From Mycoplasma anserisalpingitidis (lineage in GTDB: Bacteria; Bacillota_I; Bacilli_A; Mycoplasmatales; Metamycoplasmataceae): a DNA stretch of 64,000 nt. A model generated the notes under the pieces. The model had not been told where the DNA came from. It did not search any database and was given only the letters and a program-made list of their open reading frames with translations. Below, one piece after another: positions 20,300-34,300 of the stretch (position 1 is the stretch's first letter; each line of letters starts with the position of its first letter). A program made the translations under genes and the position numbers. Location of the stretch: contig NZ_CP041663.1 in NCBI RefSeq assembly GCF_007858495.1, positions 434,001 through 498,000 of the forward strand. The letters run 5' to 3'.

Positions 20300-22660
20300 A
20301 TGAAATTAAAAATACAAAAGAAACATTTAATTCCAATTATATTAGGAGTAACATTATCCGCCAGCGTGATAGGAATAACAACACAAGCGGTTCTCACTAA
20401 AAGAACAAAAGCATTGCAAATAGATTATATGCATCGTTATTATGATGAAGAAAAAATAAATAAAAACCTAATTAAAAATAATCAAGTTCTAACTAAACAA
20501 ATCGAAGAATTAAATAAACAAAAAAATGAAATAGAAAATAAATTAAATACAACTAATATTGAATTAGAAAATAGTATAAATATTCTAAATGAGACAGAAA
20601 AAATAAAAAACGAATATATTTTGGCTAACAATGAATTATCGAAAGAAAAATTACAAGCCACTAACACTATCCAATTGCTTAATTCAAACTTGAAAGATAA
20701 AGAAATATTGTTAAATAAAGCAATTTCTAATATTGAATTATCAGAGACTCAAAAGCAATCTCTTTTAAATCAAATATCAATTTTTAAAGATAAAACTTTA
20801 AAATACATAAATAATTTATTAGTAGCTATAAATTCAAGTAGAAGTCACTTTAAACACTTGACTAGTATCAATAGTGAAAGAACAAATATATATAACGAAA
20901 TAATTTCATTGCATGATCAACTTTATGAATTTACAAATTCATATTTAGAGAAAATTAATTCCGTCCAAATCAATTTTGAAAATTCAAAAATTCTTAATGA
21001 TTTAATGAGTTCATTTTACTATGATTTGGAAGCTAATATTTCAATTATTAATAAGAAAAAAGAGATATTGCTAACTGAGTTGATGCAAATAATCCAAAAT
21101 CAAAAAGATTTAATAAAAGGTTATAAAACTAGCATTGAAGACTTAAATAAAATAATAGATACGAGTGATAAAGAAATTGCAAAATTAAACAACCTAAATG
21201 AACTTCAAAAAAACAAGATTGAAGAGCTTAAAATATCGTTAAATGATAATGAAATTTCCTTGAGTGAAAAAATCAAAATAATTGACAATTTAAGAGTTGC
21301 TGAATCTTTAACTCTTAATGAAACCATAAATAACTATAAAGTTATTGAAGAATATATTACACAATATAAAATCAATACGCCTAACTCTAAAATAGAAAAT
21401 ATGATTAACCAATTAATTGATGAATATTCAATCACATTGAAACAATTTATTTTTAATTATGAAACCGGAAATGCTAATTTAATAACTTTCAACAACAATA
21501 AAACAATTTATGTTTTAGAAGATTTTAGCGTAGCTAACAATCTTATAACTGAAATAAATCTTAAATTGAGCAAAATAATGATTGACATATTGACTCAATA
21601 TTATTTATTAAATAACCAAAACAACGAAAAGTTTTTAATAGTAAGTAAGGAAAACAACAAATTAAGTTTAGAAAATTCGAGATTAGAATCAAATATTGAA
21701 GACTTAACAATAACTAATGAAAGAAATCTTAATATTATAACTTCATTAACAAATGACAAAAATATTCTAGTTTCAAGAGTTAAAGAAATCGAGGGTGAAT
21801 TAATAATTTCCAATACACAAAATGAAAATCTTAGAGCAGAACTTGAAAATATTAAACTAAAAATATCCCAAAAGGACGAAGAAATTAATAATCTAAGAAA
21901 CATTATTAGTGAAAATAATGAGAAAATAAATGGACTTGTTAATGAAAGAAATAATTTAAAAGAGCAACTTGAACAAGCTAATTTAAGATTAATCGAAGAA
22001 TTGAAAAATAAACAATATCTTGAATCAAAAATCGCTATATTAAACTCTACAATCACAAGACTAAAAGATGAGTTAGCATCAAAAGACGCTGAACTTAATG
22101 AACTAAATAAAAAATATAAAAATAACTTAAATCTTCTTCTTTTAGCAAAGGTTGAAAATACCAAATTAAAGATTGCCAATGAAGAATTGAATTCAAAGAT
22201 AGATGAATTAAACGATAAGATAAATGAATTCAATAACAAAAATAATGAATTTAACGATCAATTAAATATATTAAGAAAGGAGAATGAAGAATTAATTAAA
22301 AGAAATGAACAATTAAGCAGTGAATTAGCTGAAGCTGAAATAAAAATTAGAGAATTAATATCTAACGAAGCTAAATTTATGGCAACTATCAACGCTTATA
22401 AAACTGACATTGATTTTCTTAATAATAAAGTTAGAGAAATTGTAACATCTATAAAAGAACTTCTAGCTAAAATTAAAAGCATGACTGAGTTTATGACTAA
22501 CTTCAATATCAATGTTTATACACATTGAGAAGGATATTATGAAAGAAAAAGGATTGATGAGGTCAATGTTGATTCAGTAAACAGAATAATCGAAAACGTT
22601 AAAAATACTAAATCTAACTTAGATAAATTAATAGATTCATTCTTAAAAAATTTAGATTAA
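20300..22660 (+). CDS. Long coiled-coil protein with N-terminal membrane segment
   Basis: The 786-aa protein has a signal-anchor-like start (LIPIILGVTLSASVIGIT, about residues 11-30) and then is coiled coil over almost its whole length, with dense Glu/Lys/Asn/Leu heptads, most strongly around residues 430-730 (RKENEELIKRNEQLSSELAE). The end lies past a single TGA codon (Trp) at 22526-22528. AAAGGAGA precedes the ATG. A structural or adhesive surface role is plausible, as for other long coiled-coil mycoplasma proteins, but the sequence shows no specific domain. The DUF2779 gene follows 35 bases on, with its own ribosome site. Confidence 0.85.
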
Positions 22661-22695
22661 AATTTCATATATAATTCAAAATAAGGGAGTTATAT

Positions 22696-25107
22696 ATGAC
22701 TAGAGAATTAAAAAAAATAAACTTTAATAACTTTAGACTTTACAACAGTGGTCTAAAAATGCTTTCGTGTTTTAGTAATTTTGAAGAAAAATCAATCGAA
22801 TTATATAAACTTATTTGGGATAATAACGCAAATTCAGAAGAGTTATTGGAATTCATAAATAACATAGATGATGAAGAAGAAACTAATGAATTGCACAAAG
22901 ATTTAAGTTTTGACGATGAAGTGATATCTGATGCTAATATTGACATTCAAAACAAGAATTTCGATAAATATACCAATTCTGCTCTTGAATTTTATTTGTT
23001 AAAAAATGGCATTGACTATAAAAATGAAATTGGATATATAAGTTCAAGTTTGTCACAAGAAGAAAAAATAAACCAAACTATTGAACATATAAACAATCCT
23101 GATATTAAGTTTATTTTCAAACCTATATTAGGACACATTATAAGCAAAGAAAATTATGATTATTTAATTTCAAGTTCAGTTTTTGGGTATGATAAAACCA
23201 CAAAAAAAATTGTATATATAAAATATTCAAAGGGTACATCTCAAGAATTTTATTTAAGAGGTTTATATGACTATTCTATCTATAAAAGAGCTGGTTTGGA
23301 TATTAAAGATGTTTCGGTTATTTGTGTTGATGGAATGAAATATAAATATAATAATATCGTAAAAGATAAAGTTAATTTTGTTGAAGTTAGAGGTATTTGA
23401 CATGCAAAAGATAAACCAAAATTAGATAATAAAAATGATATTGAGAAATTCAATCTTAAAATTAACGGTTATATCTATGAAAAAGCTTCACAATTTGGAT
23501 CAAAATTCGACTTACCTCTAATATTTTGATTAGAAAGAAACTTAATCCCTAATGTTTCAACATTTAGAATTTTAGGGGATGATCAAGCAAGTTATATTGT
23601 AAATTTTGAAAAAATAATTTCAGATGCTATTAATATCATTGACGAACCTTTCAATACGATTATAGAAAACATAATTGAAAATGAAAAATATATCAATAAT
23701 TATCAATTATTAGTTGATGAATTAATAAATCATTTTCTATACACAGGTGTTGATGAATTAAAAAATAAAATACATTCAGAAAAAATAGATGAATTAAATT
23801 TCTACGAAAAAATCACTGAATTGAAGTGATTAAGGCCTGAAGAGATAAATTCTATTTGCCTTATTTTGATGGGTGAAATTCATCATCAAAATGGATTTAA
23901 TTTATATGGAAAAAAAAATAAATTTAATATTTATAGTGTAAAAAAAATTGATGATAATTTCTCTAAATTGCCTTATTTTGCCGCAACAGAAGCGCTAAAT
24001 ATTATTAAAAATATTCATATAAAGGACGGTGTTACGGTCTGGTATGATTATGAAGGATTTAGTTCTATAATCCCTTTAATCAATGGAGTGGGACCAAATA
24101 TGCAAGTTCCTAATCAGGTTTCTGTTATCAAAACGGTTAATGGGCGTAGAGTTTGAAACACAAATATAGTAATTGACACCAAAAAGATTAAATTAATAGA
24201 TTTAGTTGAACTTATTGAAAATATATATGATGAAAACTCAAACGCATATGTAGTTTTTAACAAAACATATGAAAACACTAGAAATAAAGAAATTTTAAAA
24301 CTTGTTATTCAAGCTATACAAAAAGTGGAAAGATATGAATATTTATGTGAAATAGAAGATTCTAGAAGACATAAATTTTACGAAAAATACAATTTAAAAG
24401 ATGATATTGAATTTGTAGAAGAATTTATTAAAAAAGGTTATGTTGATAAAGATAATAATGCAGACTATTTAAAATTCAATAAACTCATTGATCATATAAT
24501 TGACAATACCGTTGATTTAGCAGATGTTTTTAAATACAATAGTTCAATTAACAAATCAATTCAAAAAACTGATTATTTTGAGTTTATTACTAAAAATAAA
24601 CGCATTCATAAACCTGAATACATGAAAAAATATTCATTTAAGGATATCAAAGAAAAAATCAAGCTTCTAAATAAAAATAGTTTAAATAACACTGAAGAAT
24701 GTTACGCAAAATTAGCTTTTGTGTTTACAAATTATCTAAAAAATAAATACTCTATTAAAAAAATAGAAAACTTCATAACTTCAAATGACCTACAATTAAA
24801 AACTCGTATAAAACCTTATAAAACTTTAGAGATTCAAAATGGCACAATGGCTATGAATGAAGCAATTAAAAGACATGCTGGTATAACTGGTGAATTTGCA
24901 TGACAAGATATAACAGAAAATCTAAAAGAATATTGCGAAAATGACGTAGTTGCAATGATAATGGTGTATGAATTAATAATGGAAATTTTTAGAACAATAA
25001 CAAATAACATTTCTGATTTTGAATATAAATTGGAACTGGATTCAATAAAAAATGATGGCAAATACACAATTGATGATGATTTTAATGTTGAATTTTCATA
25101 CAAATAA
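22696..25107 (+). CDS. DUF2779 domain protein, putative nuclease
   Basis: This 803-aa protein belongs to the DUF2779 group, predicted nucleases with an N-terminal PD-(D/E)XK-like part and a C-terminal DEDD/RNase-H-like part. In the N-terminal half (around residues 165-215) the segment GYDKTTKKIVYIKYSKGT sits where family members have a D...EVKS motif, but the usual Glu seems replaced by Tyr. The C-terminal half shows VWYDYEGFSSIIP (DxE), NQVSVIKTVNG, AYVVFNKTYENTRNKE and, near the end, YCENDVVAMIMVYEL, the expected order of exonuclease-like motifs. Several TGA codons are Trp. AAGGGAG precedes the ATG. The substrate is unknown. Confidence 0.8.
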
Positions 25108-25118
25108 ACAATCAATTA

Positions 25119-25148
25119 TAGACAATAGGAAGTATAATCCTATTGTTT
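25119..25148 (+). terminator. Terminator after the DUF2779 gene
   Basis: ACAATAGGA and TCCTATTGT form a nine-pair hairpin followed by TTTTTAATTT. Confidence 0.85.
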
Positions 25149-25325
25149 TTAATTTGCAAAAAATGATGCTTTATATATTGTCTTTATTTAAAAATGTTAC
25201 AAAACATTTAATAACATAAAATTTTCTTAATAAAAGTGCATATTTTACAAAATCGCACAAATTAAATTAATTAATAATCTTGTATAATTTCACATATTAA
25301 TATTACATATTAATAAGGAGTTGAA

Positions 25326-28300
25326 ATGAAGAAGAAAAAGAAAAAATTAATTATTGTTAGTTCAATTTCTGCAATGATTGGAATAGGTGTTATCGGGGGT
25401 GTTTCAACATGAATTGCTACACACAAACCAAGACAAGTTGATCGTGGCGGGAATCCTGTAGATAAAGAAAAAGATGATGAAGATAAAAAATTCGAAATTA
25501 TAAATCCTTCTGATGACAATACTATTGACTTTGATAACGTTGTCAAAGACAATCCTAACATTGATCTACCTGAACAAAGAATTAAATCAAGTAATCTAAT
25601 TTCAAAAGATACAAAAATTAGATATGTTGCAATTGGAGATTCTATTACAGCTGGTTTTGATGGAACATTAGATCAAGATTATAAAGGTAGCTATGAAAAT
25701 GGAGTTGTAACAGGGCTAAGTTATCCTTCTTACTTATCGAGATTATTCAATGAAATAAATAGACTTGACAGTTTCGATAATCACTCAGTTACTGGTTCGA
25801 CTATTAGTGAATGAATAGATTTATTGCAAATTGGTACCAATTCAAAAAATCTAGTTGATGAAACTAAATTAATAAGTCGTTTTGGTAATAATTACAAATT
25901 GTTAGCTAATGAAATAGTTGAACAATTAAGAAACTCTAATTTAATTACACTATCAATTGGTGCAAATGATTTTATACACACTTTTATAGATGCAATAAAA
26001 GGAAGTAATATTACACAAAGTATTCAACTAATACTTAATGACAATCCTACGTTCGGACCTTTGATTGAAGATGTTAAAAAAATTTTAGACAATTCAATAA
26101 AAGAAGTTTCAAGAAGACTTCAAATTTTTGCTTCACAAATTAAAAGTATATCTCCACAAGCAAATATTAACTTTATTTCATACCCAAATCCTTTCTTAAA
26201 ATTGAAATACATGATTGATGACTTTACCAAAGAATTTGCCGGCGATATTGCTAAAAACTTTAGTTTAACAGACTTTTTTACGGATATATTAAATAATACA
26301 ATCAAATTAACAGCAAGTAAAACAACTATTAACTACATCGATCCAATAAATAATAATTTTTGAAATGAAAATGCACAAAAAATGAGTTCAATTTGATTTG
26401 ACATTCACCCAAATACAAATGGATATAAAAAAATAGCTGTTGATTTATTTATTAAACTCACCAACCCAAGCCTAAATCTTAAAGATTATGAAAAACTGGG
26501 GAGTTTTAGTTTTTCAAATGAATTCTTAAAAAGTGATTATCAAACAGCATCATATCAGATTGAAATTGATAATTACTCAGAAGTTATAAAAAAAATCATA
26601 GGAACAAGTGACTGAGAATTTATAAACAAAAAAGATGATTTTGAACTTCAAATAGATTCACAACGTTCAACAGATAATTTTGGTAAAAGAATGCTAAGAG
26701 TTAGTGGTAGTTTTAAAAAAATTACCCAAGGTTTAATTTCTACTTTAGTGCAATCGGATTACATTAAAATAGTAGATCCTAATGGAATACTTCAAAAATT
26801 CTTAACAGAAAATGATTTCAAAAGGTCTGAACAAATTATAGAATGGTTATTGAACTCAAATTATTTATCAGACTTAATTAGTAATTTGCAAAATGAAATA
26901 ACAAAATTAGTTGAAGAAAACCCCGAAGCATCGATATTTGACAATGGTGTTATTTCAAAAATTCTAATAAATAGTTTAACTAATGAGAATTCAATCATTA
27001 ATTTATTGAAAACTCTTGCTAAAAGTGATTTTATACAACAAAATAAAAATGAAATTAGGGAAATTTCGACTAACTTAAAAAACTCTAAGTTAATGGAAAT
27101 ATTATTTTCAAAACTTAAAACATTTATTTCACCTTATATAACTAAATTAATTGATAATCCTAATTTTTCTCAAGAAAAAATTTATGAATTAATTGATAAA
27201 TCTATTCAGCAAGAAGATTTAGAAAATGCAATCATTGCACTAATTAACGACTTTTTGGATACTGCAGATGAAATGGATGAAGTAAATTCATTTTATGATT
27301 TATTTGTAAAAATAATTTCTAATGGAAAAACTGTTAAATCACTTAAAAACCCAATAACTAAAGTAATTCAAATTTTACTTTCTGATAAAGAAGTAATTAA
27401 CTTTATATCTAGTAAAGTTAAAGAAATATTAAATCAATATGACATTTTGATAAATGTAGATGAAAAAAGATTTAATTTATTATTACAATCACTTCTTAAC
27501 AACGAGTCAATCAAAGACTTAGCAAATAGTTTAGTTAACGTGTCAACAGAAACAATAATTAATTTTGTAAAAAATAATTATCAAAACTATAATGAAATTT
27601 CAAAAATACTAATCGATGCTGTAAAATCAACATTAAACTTCAATTCATCAACAAACTCAGATTTTGCACAACTATTAATTCCTGTTTTTGAAATATTAAA
27701 CTCTAAGATTCTTGACAATAACATCGATATTATTGAAAAGATGTTGTACAACTTTCTTGAAAGCGAAAAAATTAACCATAGTGATTTGATATTTTCAATA
27801 ATTCCAGGAAATATCAAACAATTAATTGACGATTTTGCCAACACACAAGAACTCAAAAATAAATTATCAAAAATACTTGATAATAAAAACAATAAAGACA
27901 TTTTAGTTAAAACAGTAATTAATGCAATAAAAGAAAAATCAAAATCAAAAACCCAAATAAATGATATAAATGATGTTCTATTCTTTCTTGCAAAGGGATT
28001 TTCTCAAAACGAGAGAAAAAATATTCTAGAGTTTATTAAATACATAAAAGATGAACTAGAAATTGAAAAATCTATTAGAAAAATACTTGAAAAATTCTAT
28101 GAAATTATTAAATTAGATCATACAACTCCACAAAATAGTAAATTAATTGATGATACCACTTTAATATTTGAAGCATTCATTAAAGATGATAAAAATTTCG
28201 AAACTTTAATAGATAATTTACTTTATGCTATAAAAAACTCAGATAATTTCGTATCGCTAAAAGACAATACGCATAATTTATTAATTTCTTATATAAAGAA

Positions 28301-31300
28301 CTTATTAAATTTAAATGAATTTAATTTCAATGAGATTTTGAATAAACTTATTTATTCTGATTTAGTAAATAAAAACCAAAATGCTATTAGAGATTTGGTT
28401 AAAGCTGCCGTTAACTATTTACTTGAGGATGATAATAAATATTTAGATATGTTGCTCACTTTACTTTTTGGCGACAATAATAATTTAAATAATCAATTCA
28501 TATCAACAATTTCAAAAAACTTAAAAGGTCATTCATTTAAGGTAATAATTAATCAATTTATTGATAATTTGCTTTCTGGTGATTGAGTAAGTAAATTAAA
28601 AAATCAAGATCTTCCGTCCCTTATTTATAATTCATTAAAAGACAAAACTATAATTAACGAAGTTAAAAATAATAAGGAAACAATTATTTCATTACTAAAA
28701 TTACCTAAAGTCAAATCCTCAATTATTGAGTTAGTAATTGATAAAACTAAAGAATTAGGATTAAATAAGGAAATTTTTAATTATGAAGAATTTGTTTCAA
28801 ATATCTTAGAAAATTTAATTAATAATTTATTAAAAAAATCTGAAGTTAACAATGTTTTAGATTTAATTATAAATACATTCGAAAACAGCGTAACTTTAGA
28901 ACAATTTTTGAATAATATCAAGAGTGAAATAAGTAAAAATTCAATTGATTTACTTAAAAGTTTTTTACCTTCAATAATTAAATCTATAAAAGATGCTGAT
29001 TCGCCAGTAAAAACTTCTCAATTCATACAAAATATCATTAAATTATTAATTAATCAAGAAAATATTATTAAATTGCTAGATAAAACCGAAATTGAAACTA
29101 AGTTTGATTTAAGTAAATATAGCGAACTTAAAAGATTTATTTTAAGTGAATTAACAGATGAAGAATTTAATAAAATTATTAACAAAATATCAGTTTCCTT
29201 TGTTGATGGAATTCAAAAAACAAATATATATTCAGAAAACATTATTGATGAATTAATAAAACAAACTTTTTCATCGAATAATATCGATCAAGAATTAATT
29301 AGTATCATCAATAATAAATTAGTAAAAGCAATAAACAATGAAGCAGTTCAAGAATTAATGACAAAATCATTAATGAAAACCATTCAAAAATTAGATTATG
29401 GGTGAATTTTTGAAAATGTACAAAATCCCGAATTTGTTATTTATAAATTAATTAAATTATTGGCTAAAAGTAATGATAAACTAGAATTAACACAAAAAAT
29501 AATACAAACTCTTTTATCCCAACTTTCATCAAAAGGAACTCAACTAAATCTTAACGATATATTGTTAACTTTCAGCTCTCTATTTAACTTTGGAAGTGAA
29601 AAAACTGAAAAAACAATTGTTGAATTTATTAATTATTTAGCTAGTGACGAAGAAATAAATAAATTAACATCAGACTTAAAAACAATAATAAACAATTTAT
29701 TCAGTAGAGTTAAAAATGATTCTAAATTCTTGAATTCAATTACTACAAAACTATTTGAATCAGTTGAATCAAACTCTATCTTTACACAACAAAGTGATTT
29801 TGAAGACTTAATTAGAGAAATATTCAACAACAATAACTTTAATCCATTACTAAATCAAATCATTGATTTATTCTTTAACAATGTTGAAAAATTGGGTAAT
29901 GCTTCAAGTTTTGAAGACCTATTTAAGATTCTTTTCGCAAACTTTAAATTTAAAGAATTGGGACAAAATCTTGATAATTTATTTAATGATTTAATAAACT
30001 CGGAATCTATTAAAAAACTTTTAACAAACATTATAAAAAATCAATTAGTCTCAGCCAAAACCGAATTAACTGAATCTCAAATCTTAAAATTATCAAGTGA
30101 TTTAGCTAATGATATTCCTGAAATATTTAAGATTTTAGGTATCAAAAATAATTTATTTTCAAGTATAGCTGAGGAATTAGATAACTTAAATAAGAATAAT
30201 AAACTAATTGAATTCAAACAAATACTTGATGTTATTATTAAGAAAATATCTTCAGACTTAAGTTTTGATTTTAAGAATAAATTAAACAAGTTATTGAAAT
30301 TAAATTCAATTCAATCAAATAGAGAAGAATTAATAAGTTTAATTACTGTTTATTTACCTACTATAAAAGATAAAATTATTAATGAATCGTTATACGAAAA
30401 ACTACTTGAAATAAAATATCAACAAGATAAAAGTGTTGAGCTTTTGGTAGATAAAAACGAAATTTATGGCTTACTAAATCTAATTAAATTAGATCCTAAT
30501 TTTGATAAATTAGTTCTTAACTTAACTAAAAAAATAATAGATAATCCAGATATTTTAATATCAAATGATGGAAAAGAAATCATTAATTCTTTAATATTCA
30601 GCAATGAGTCTCAAACTAAAAACATTCTTGCCTCATTAACTCAAAATGTTTTACAAAAATTTGATATTGCAGAATTGGAAAAAACCATCAATAAAATTGT
30701 TGAAAGATTCTGCATAGATAATAATTTAATTTACTCAAATGAACAAATTAAATTATTTACCACATCATTTATCGATTACTTAAAAAATGATCAATCTAAA
30801 TTAAATATAAATAAAATTTCAATTGCATTTAGTAAATCTATTAAAAATTCAAATGATATTGACCAATTTATCAAAAATATTCAAAAAGAATTGTTAGAAA
30901 TAATAAATGTAAATAACTATGAATTTGTAAAACAAATTTTAAACAGTGACTTTATTTCACCATTAAAACAATTTATATCTGAAAATTTTGACTATTTATA
31001 CAATAAGATTTTTAATGAAATCAATATATTTGAAAAAATCAAAAATATTGATCTTGCATCACAATTAAATATTAATAACAGCAAAATTAATTCTAACTTC
31101 ATATCTATAACTAATATGTTAGAAAATGACGATGACTTCAAAAACATATTAAAGAAAATATTAAAAGATGCAATTACTAATATAGATAAATACAAAAATG
31201 CTAATAGTTATACTGAATTAATTACTTTAGTTGTTAAAAATCAAGAAAACTTGAGTAAAAATTCAGAACAAATTAAGAAAATAATTGATAAACTATTAAG

Positions 31301-34300
31301 TAATCAAGAACTAAAAGAGTTGATATCAATAATAATTGAACAAAAATTATTCAATAATATCGACTTAAAAGAAGTTTTTAGTGGAATAACAAATAGTTCA
31401 AGATTTGCAAGAAATATTGTTGAATTAATTAATTCAGCTAACACCAAATTTAATTTATCCAACTTAATTCTAGATAATCTAACAAAAGAAATTACTAAAG
31501 AAAACTTTTCTATAAATGAGTTTTTATTAAGTATTTTCAGTGATTTTAAAAACAAGTATTTAAGTAATGAAATAGATGTAATTGAATTTATCAAATATGT
31601 ATTTAATGAAAAAATATGAATTGAAGATAAACAAAATATATTACAGATAGTCAAAAATATAATTAATTCTGATTTGTCTAAAGTAATAAATATTAATTCA
31701 TTATTAGATCTACTAATAAAAAATGATGAATATTTAGACATTCAATCATTAAAAAGCATTACTGAAATCACAACAGGAACAAAAGAATTCAAAAATATCA
31801 TCAATAAAATAATAGATAGTTTAAATACAAACAATATCAATCTTGAAAATGTAACAACTTACAGTCAATTAACTTCGGAATTATTAAAAAATATCGATTT
31901 TAATGTTATAAAAACAGATATTAAAAACCTTGTGAATAATCTATTAAACAATCATGATATTCAAATTAACATTTCCTTGATTATTGAAAAAATTATCTAT
32001 AAATTTACAAAAGTTCCTCAAGATAATTCTGTTAGAAAACTTTCTCAAGATATCGCAACTAACTTACACACGGTTCTTGAGTATAATGAATTACTAAACA
32101 AAATTATTGATTCGATATTTGATGAGTTAGATAAATTAAAAAATAATGGTAATTTTGAACAAATAATTTCACAAATTCCTAATTCAATACTAGATACAGT
32201 AAAAAAAGTTGTATCAGATCCTCTTGATTTTGCTAAATTTATCTTTAACAGCCCTATAATTTCAAACAATTATCAAGGAATAAATTACATAATACAAAAC
32301 GGTTTAGAAAATATTATTAATATACCTAAAATCAAACAACAAATCACTAATCTATCAAATTCAATCGATGATAAATGAGTTGATAGAAATGAAATTAGTA
32401 ACTTGATTAATGAATTAATTAGTGATAATAAATTTATCCAACTAATTAAAAATACCGCTACAAATCTTTTAAAATCAAATAAGTGAATTAATCAAAACAC
32501 TACTCAAGAAATTATTCTTTCAGCTTTAAAACAAAGTCAATTGTTAGATAATAACCAAGACATAATTGAAATTTTAAAGTCAAGATTAAATAACAATTCT
32601 TTAGCAAAAACATTCAACAAAATTATTAATAATTTATTAATTGAAAATAAGATAATTAGCGAAACAGAAAAGCTTTCTATTACTTTAACCAATTCTTTAT
32701 ATAGTTCTTTAATTTCAAATGATTCATTTAGTTCATTAAATAAAATTTTAGAAATTGCTAATAATAAAATAAGTTCAAGTTCAACATTTGAAGAATTATT
32801 TAGTCAAATGAAATCTGAATTATTTGACTTAATTAAACAAGATCACTACAAAATAATTAAAAATATCTTTGATTCAAAAGTAATTTCAAAAAACAAAGAT
32901 GAAGTTAAATCATTTATTTACAGATTATTAAAGAATTTTGTTCCAAATAATGTAGAAAACTGAGTTGATAAAATTGATTTAACAGAATATGCATCAAAAT
33001 ATGAATTTAATCAATCAGAAATTAAAAAAGCTTTAATTGATCTATTTAACTCAACTAATATCATTGATATAACAGATGTAGTTATTGATGATATTTCAAA
33101 TAGAGAGAATATTTATAAAAATACAAATAACATAGAAGAATTTATTCAAACTTTATTATGAAATAACCAAACTAGAGCAAAAATTGAAAATTCATTAAGC
33201 TTAATTATTAAAGAATTTATTAACAAACCTAATGTAAAAGATATAATTAAGAAAATTTTAGTTAAAGAATTAAGTGGACCTACTGTAGATTTAATTCTCG
33301 AAGGTGTTTCAAATAAGGAAAACCTTATTTCGAACATAATTAGCGTTTATAATGACATTGATTCAGTTATAAATTTAACTAAGAGTGTAGTAGGTTCAGT
33401 TACTGAAGAGATAAAATTAAATGGACTTAGTGTTTCGATTAGTTCTATAATTTCTAACATTTTCAACAAAATTAAAGAAAATAATTTTAATTCAGAAAAT
33501 AGTAAAGAAACTGGATTTAAATTAATTAAAGTTATTTTAGATTCTAAACTAATAAACGAAAACAAGGAAGACTTAATTAAAATAATTAACAATTTAATAA
33601 AACTACTTTCAAACGAACAAACAATTTTTCGATTAATCGATAGTCTTTCAGATTCAATCAAAAACCAATTATTTAAATATGCAGGAAAAGATGAATTAAT
33701 TCAAATAATTAGATTTATAGCAACCAATACTAACTTTACTCAAATAATTAATGTTATCACTCAAGATTTGCTAAATAATGTAAATGCCTTAAAACAAGCA
33801 ACTAACTTCGATGAATTTATAACTAAGATGTTATCGTTAATAAATCTTGATAACCTAAAAGATAATATAAAAGGCTTAATTAATGATTTACTAACAAATC
33901 AAAATATTAAAGAAATTCTAAAGAAAGTTCTAAAACAAACATTAATTAGTTATGGTGCTACAAATGACACTAAATTAGAATTATTAATTTCTGAAATAAT
34001 TTCTGAAATCGATGTTTTAGTTAAAGATCTAGAATTATTAGATCCAATTATTGATAAAACTGTCGAACTACTTAATTCAGCCAAAAATAGTAATGACCCT
34101 AATTCATTCTTGGTTCAAATTCCATCGGAAATTTCACAAATTATTTCTAAAAAAATAATTGATAATCCGTATGAATTTGTTAATGGAGTAATTGAACATA
34201 AATCAATAAAAAATAATTTTGACACCTTAACTAGAACAGTTCAAGAAGTTATAATTTTCTTAATAAATAACGGAACTGCTGAAAATATATTAATTAAACA

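Noticed and set aside
21601-22239. Long minus-strand frame of 212 codons inside the coiled-coil gene
   Set aside because: It is the antisense shadow of Glu/Lys/Asn-rich codons, giving a Ser/Phe/Leu-rich sequence with no start signals.
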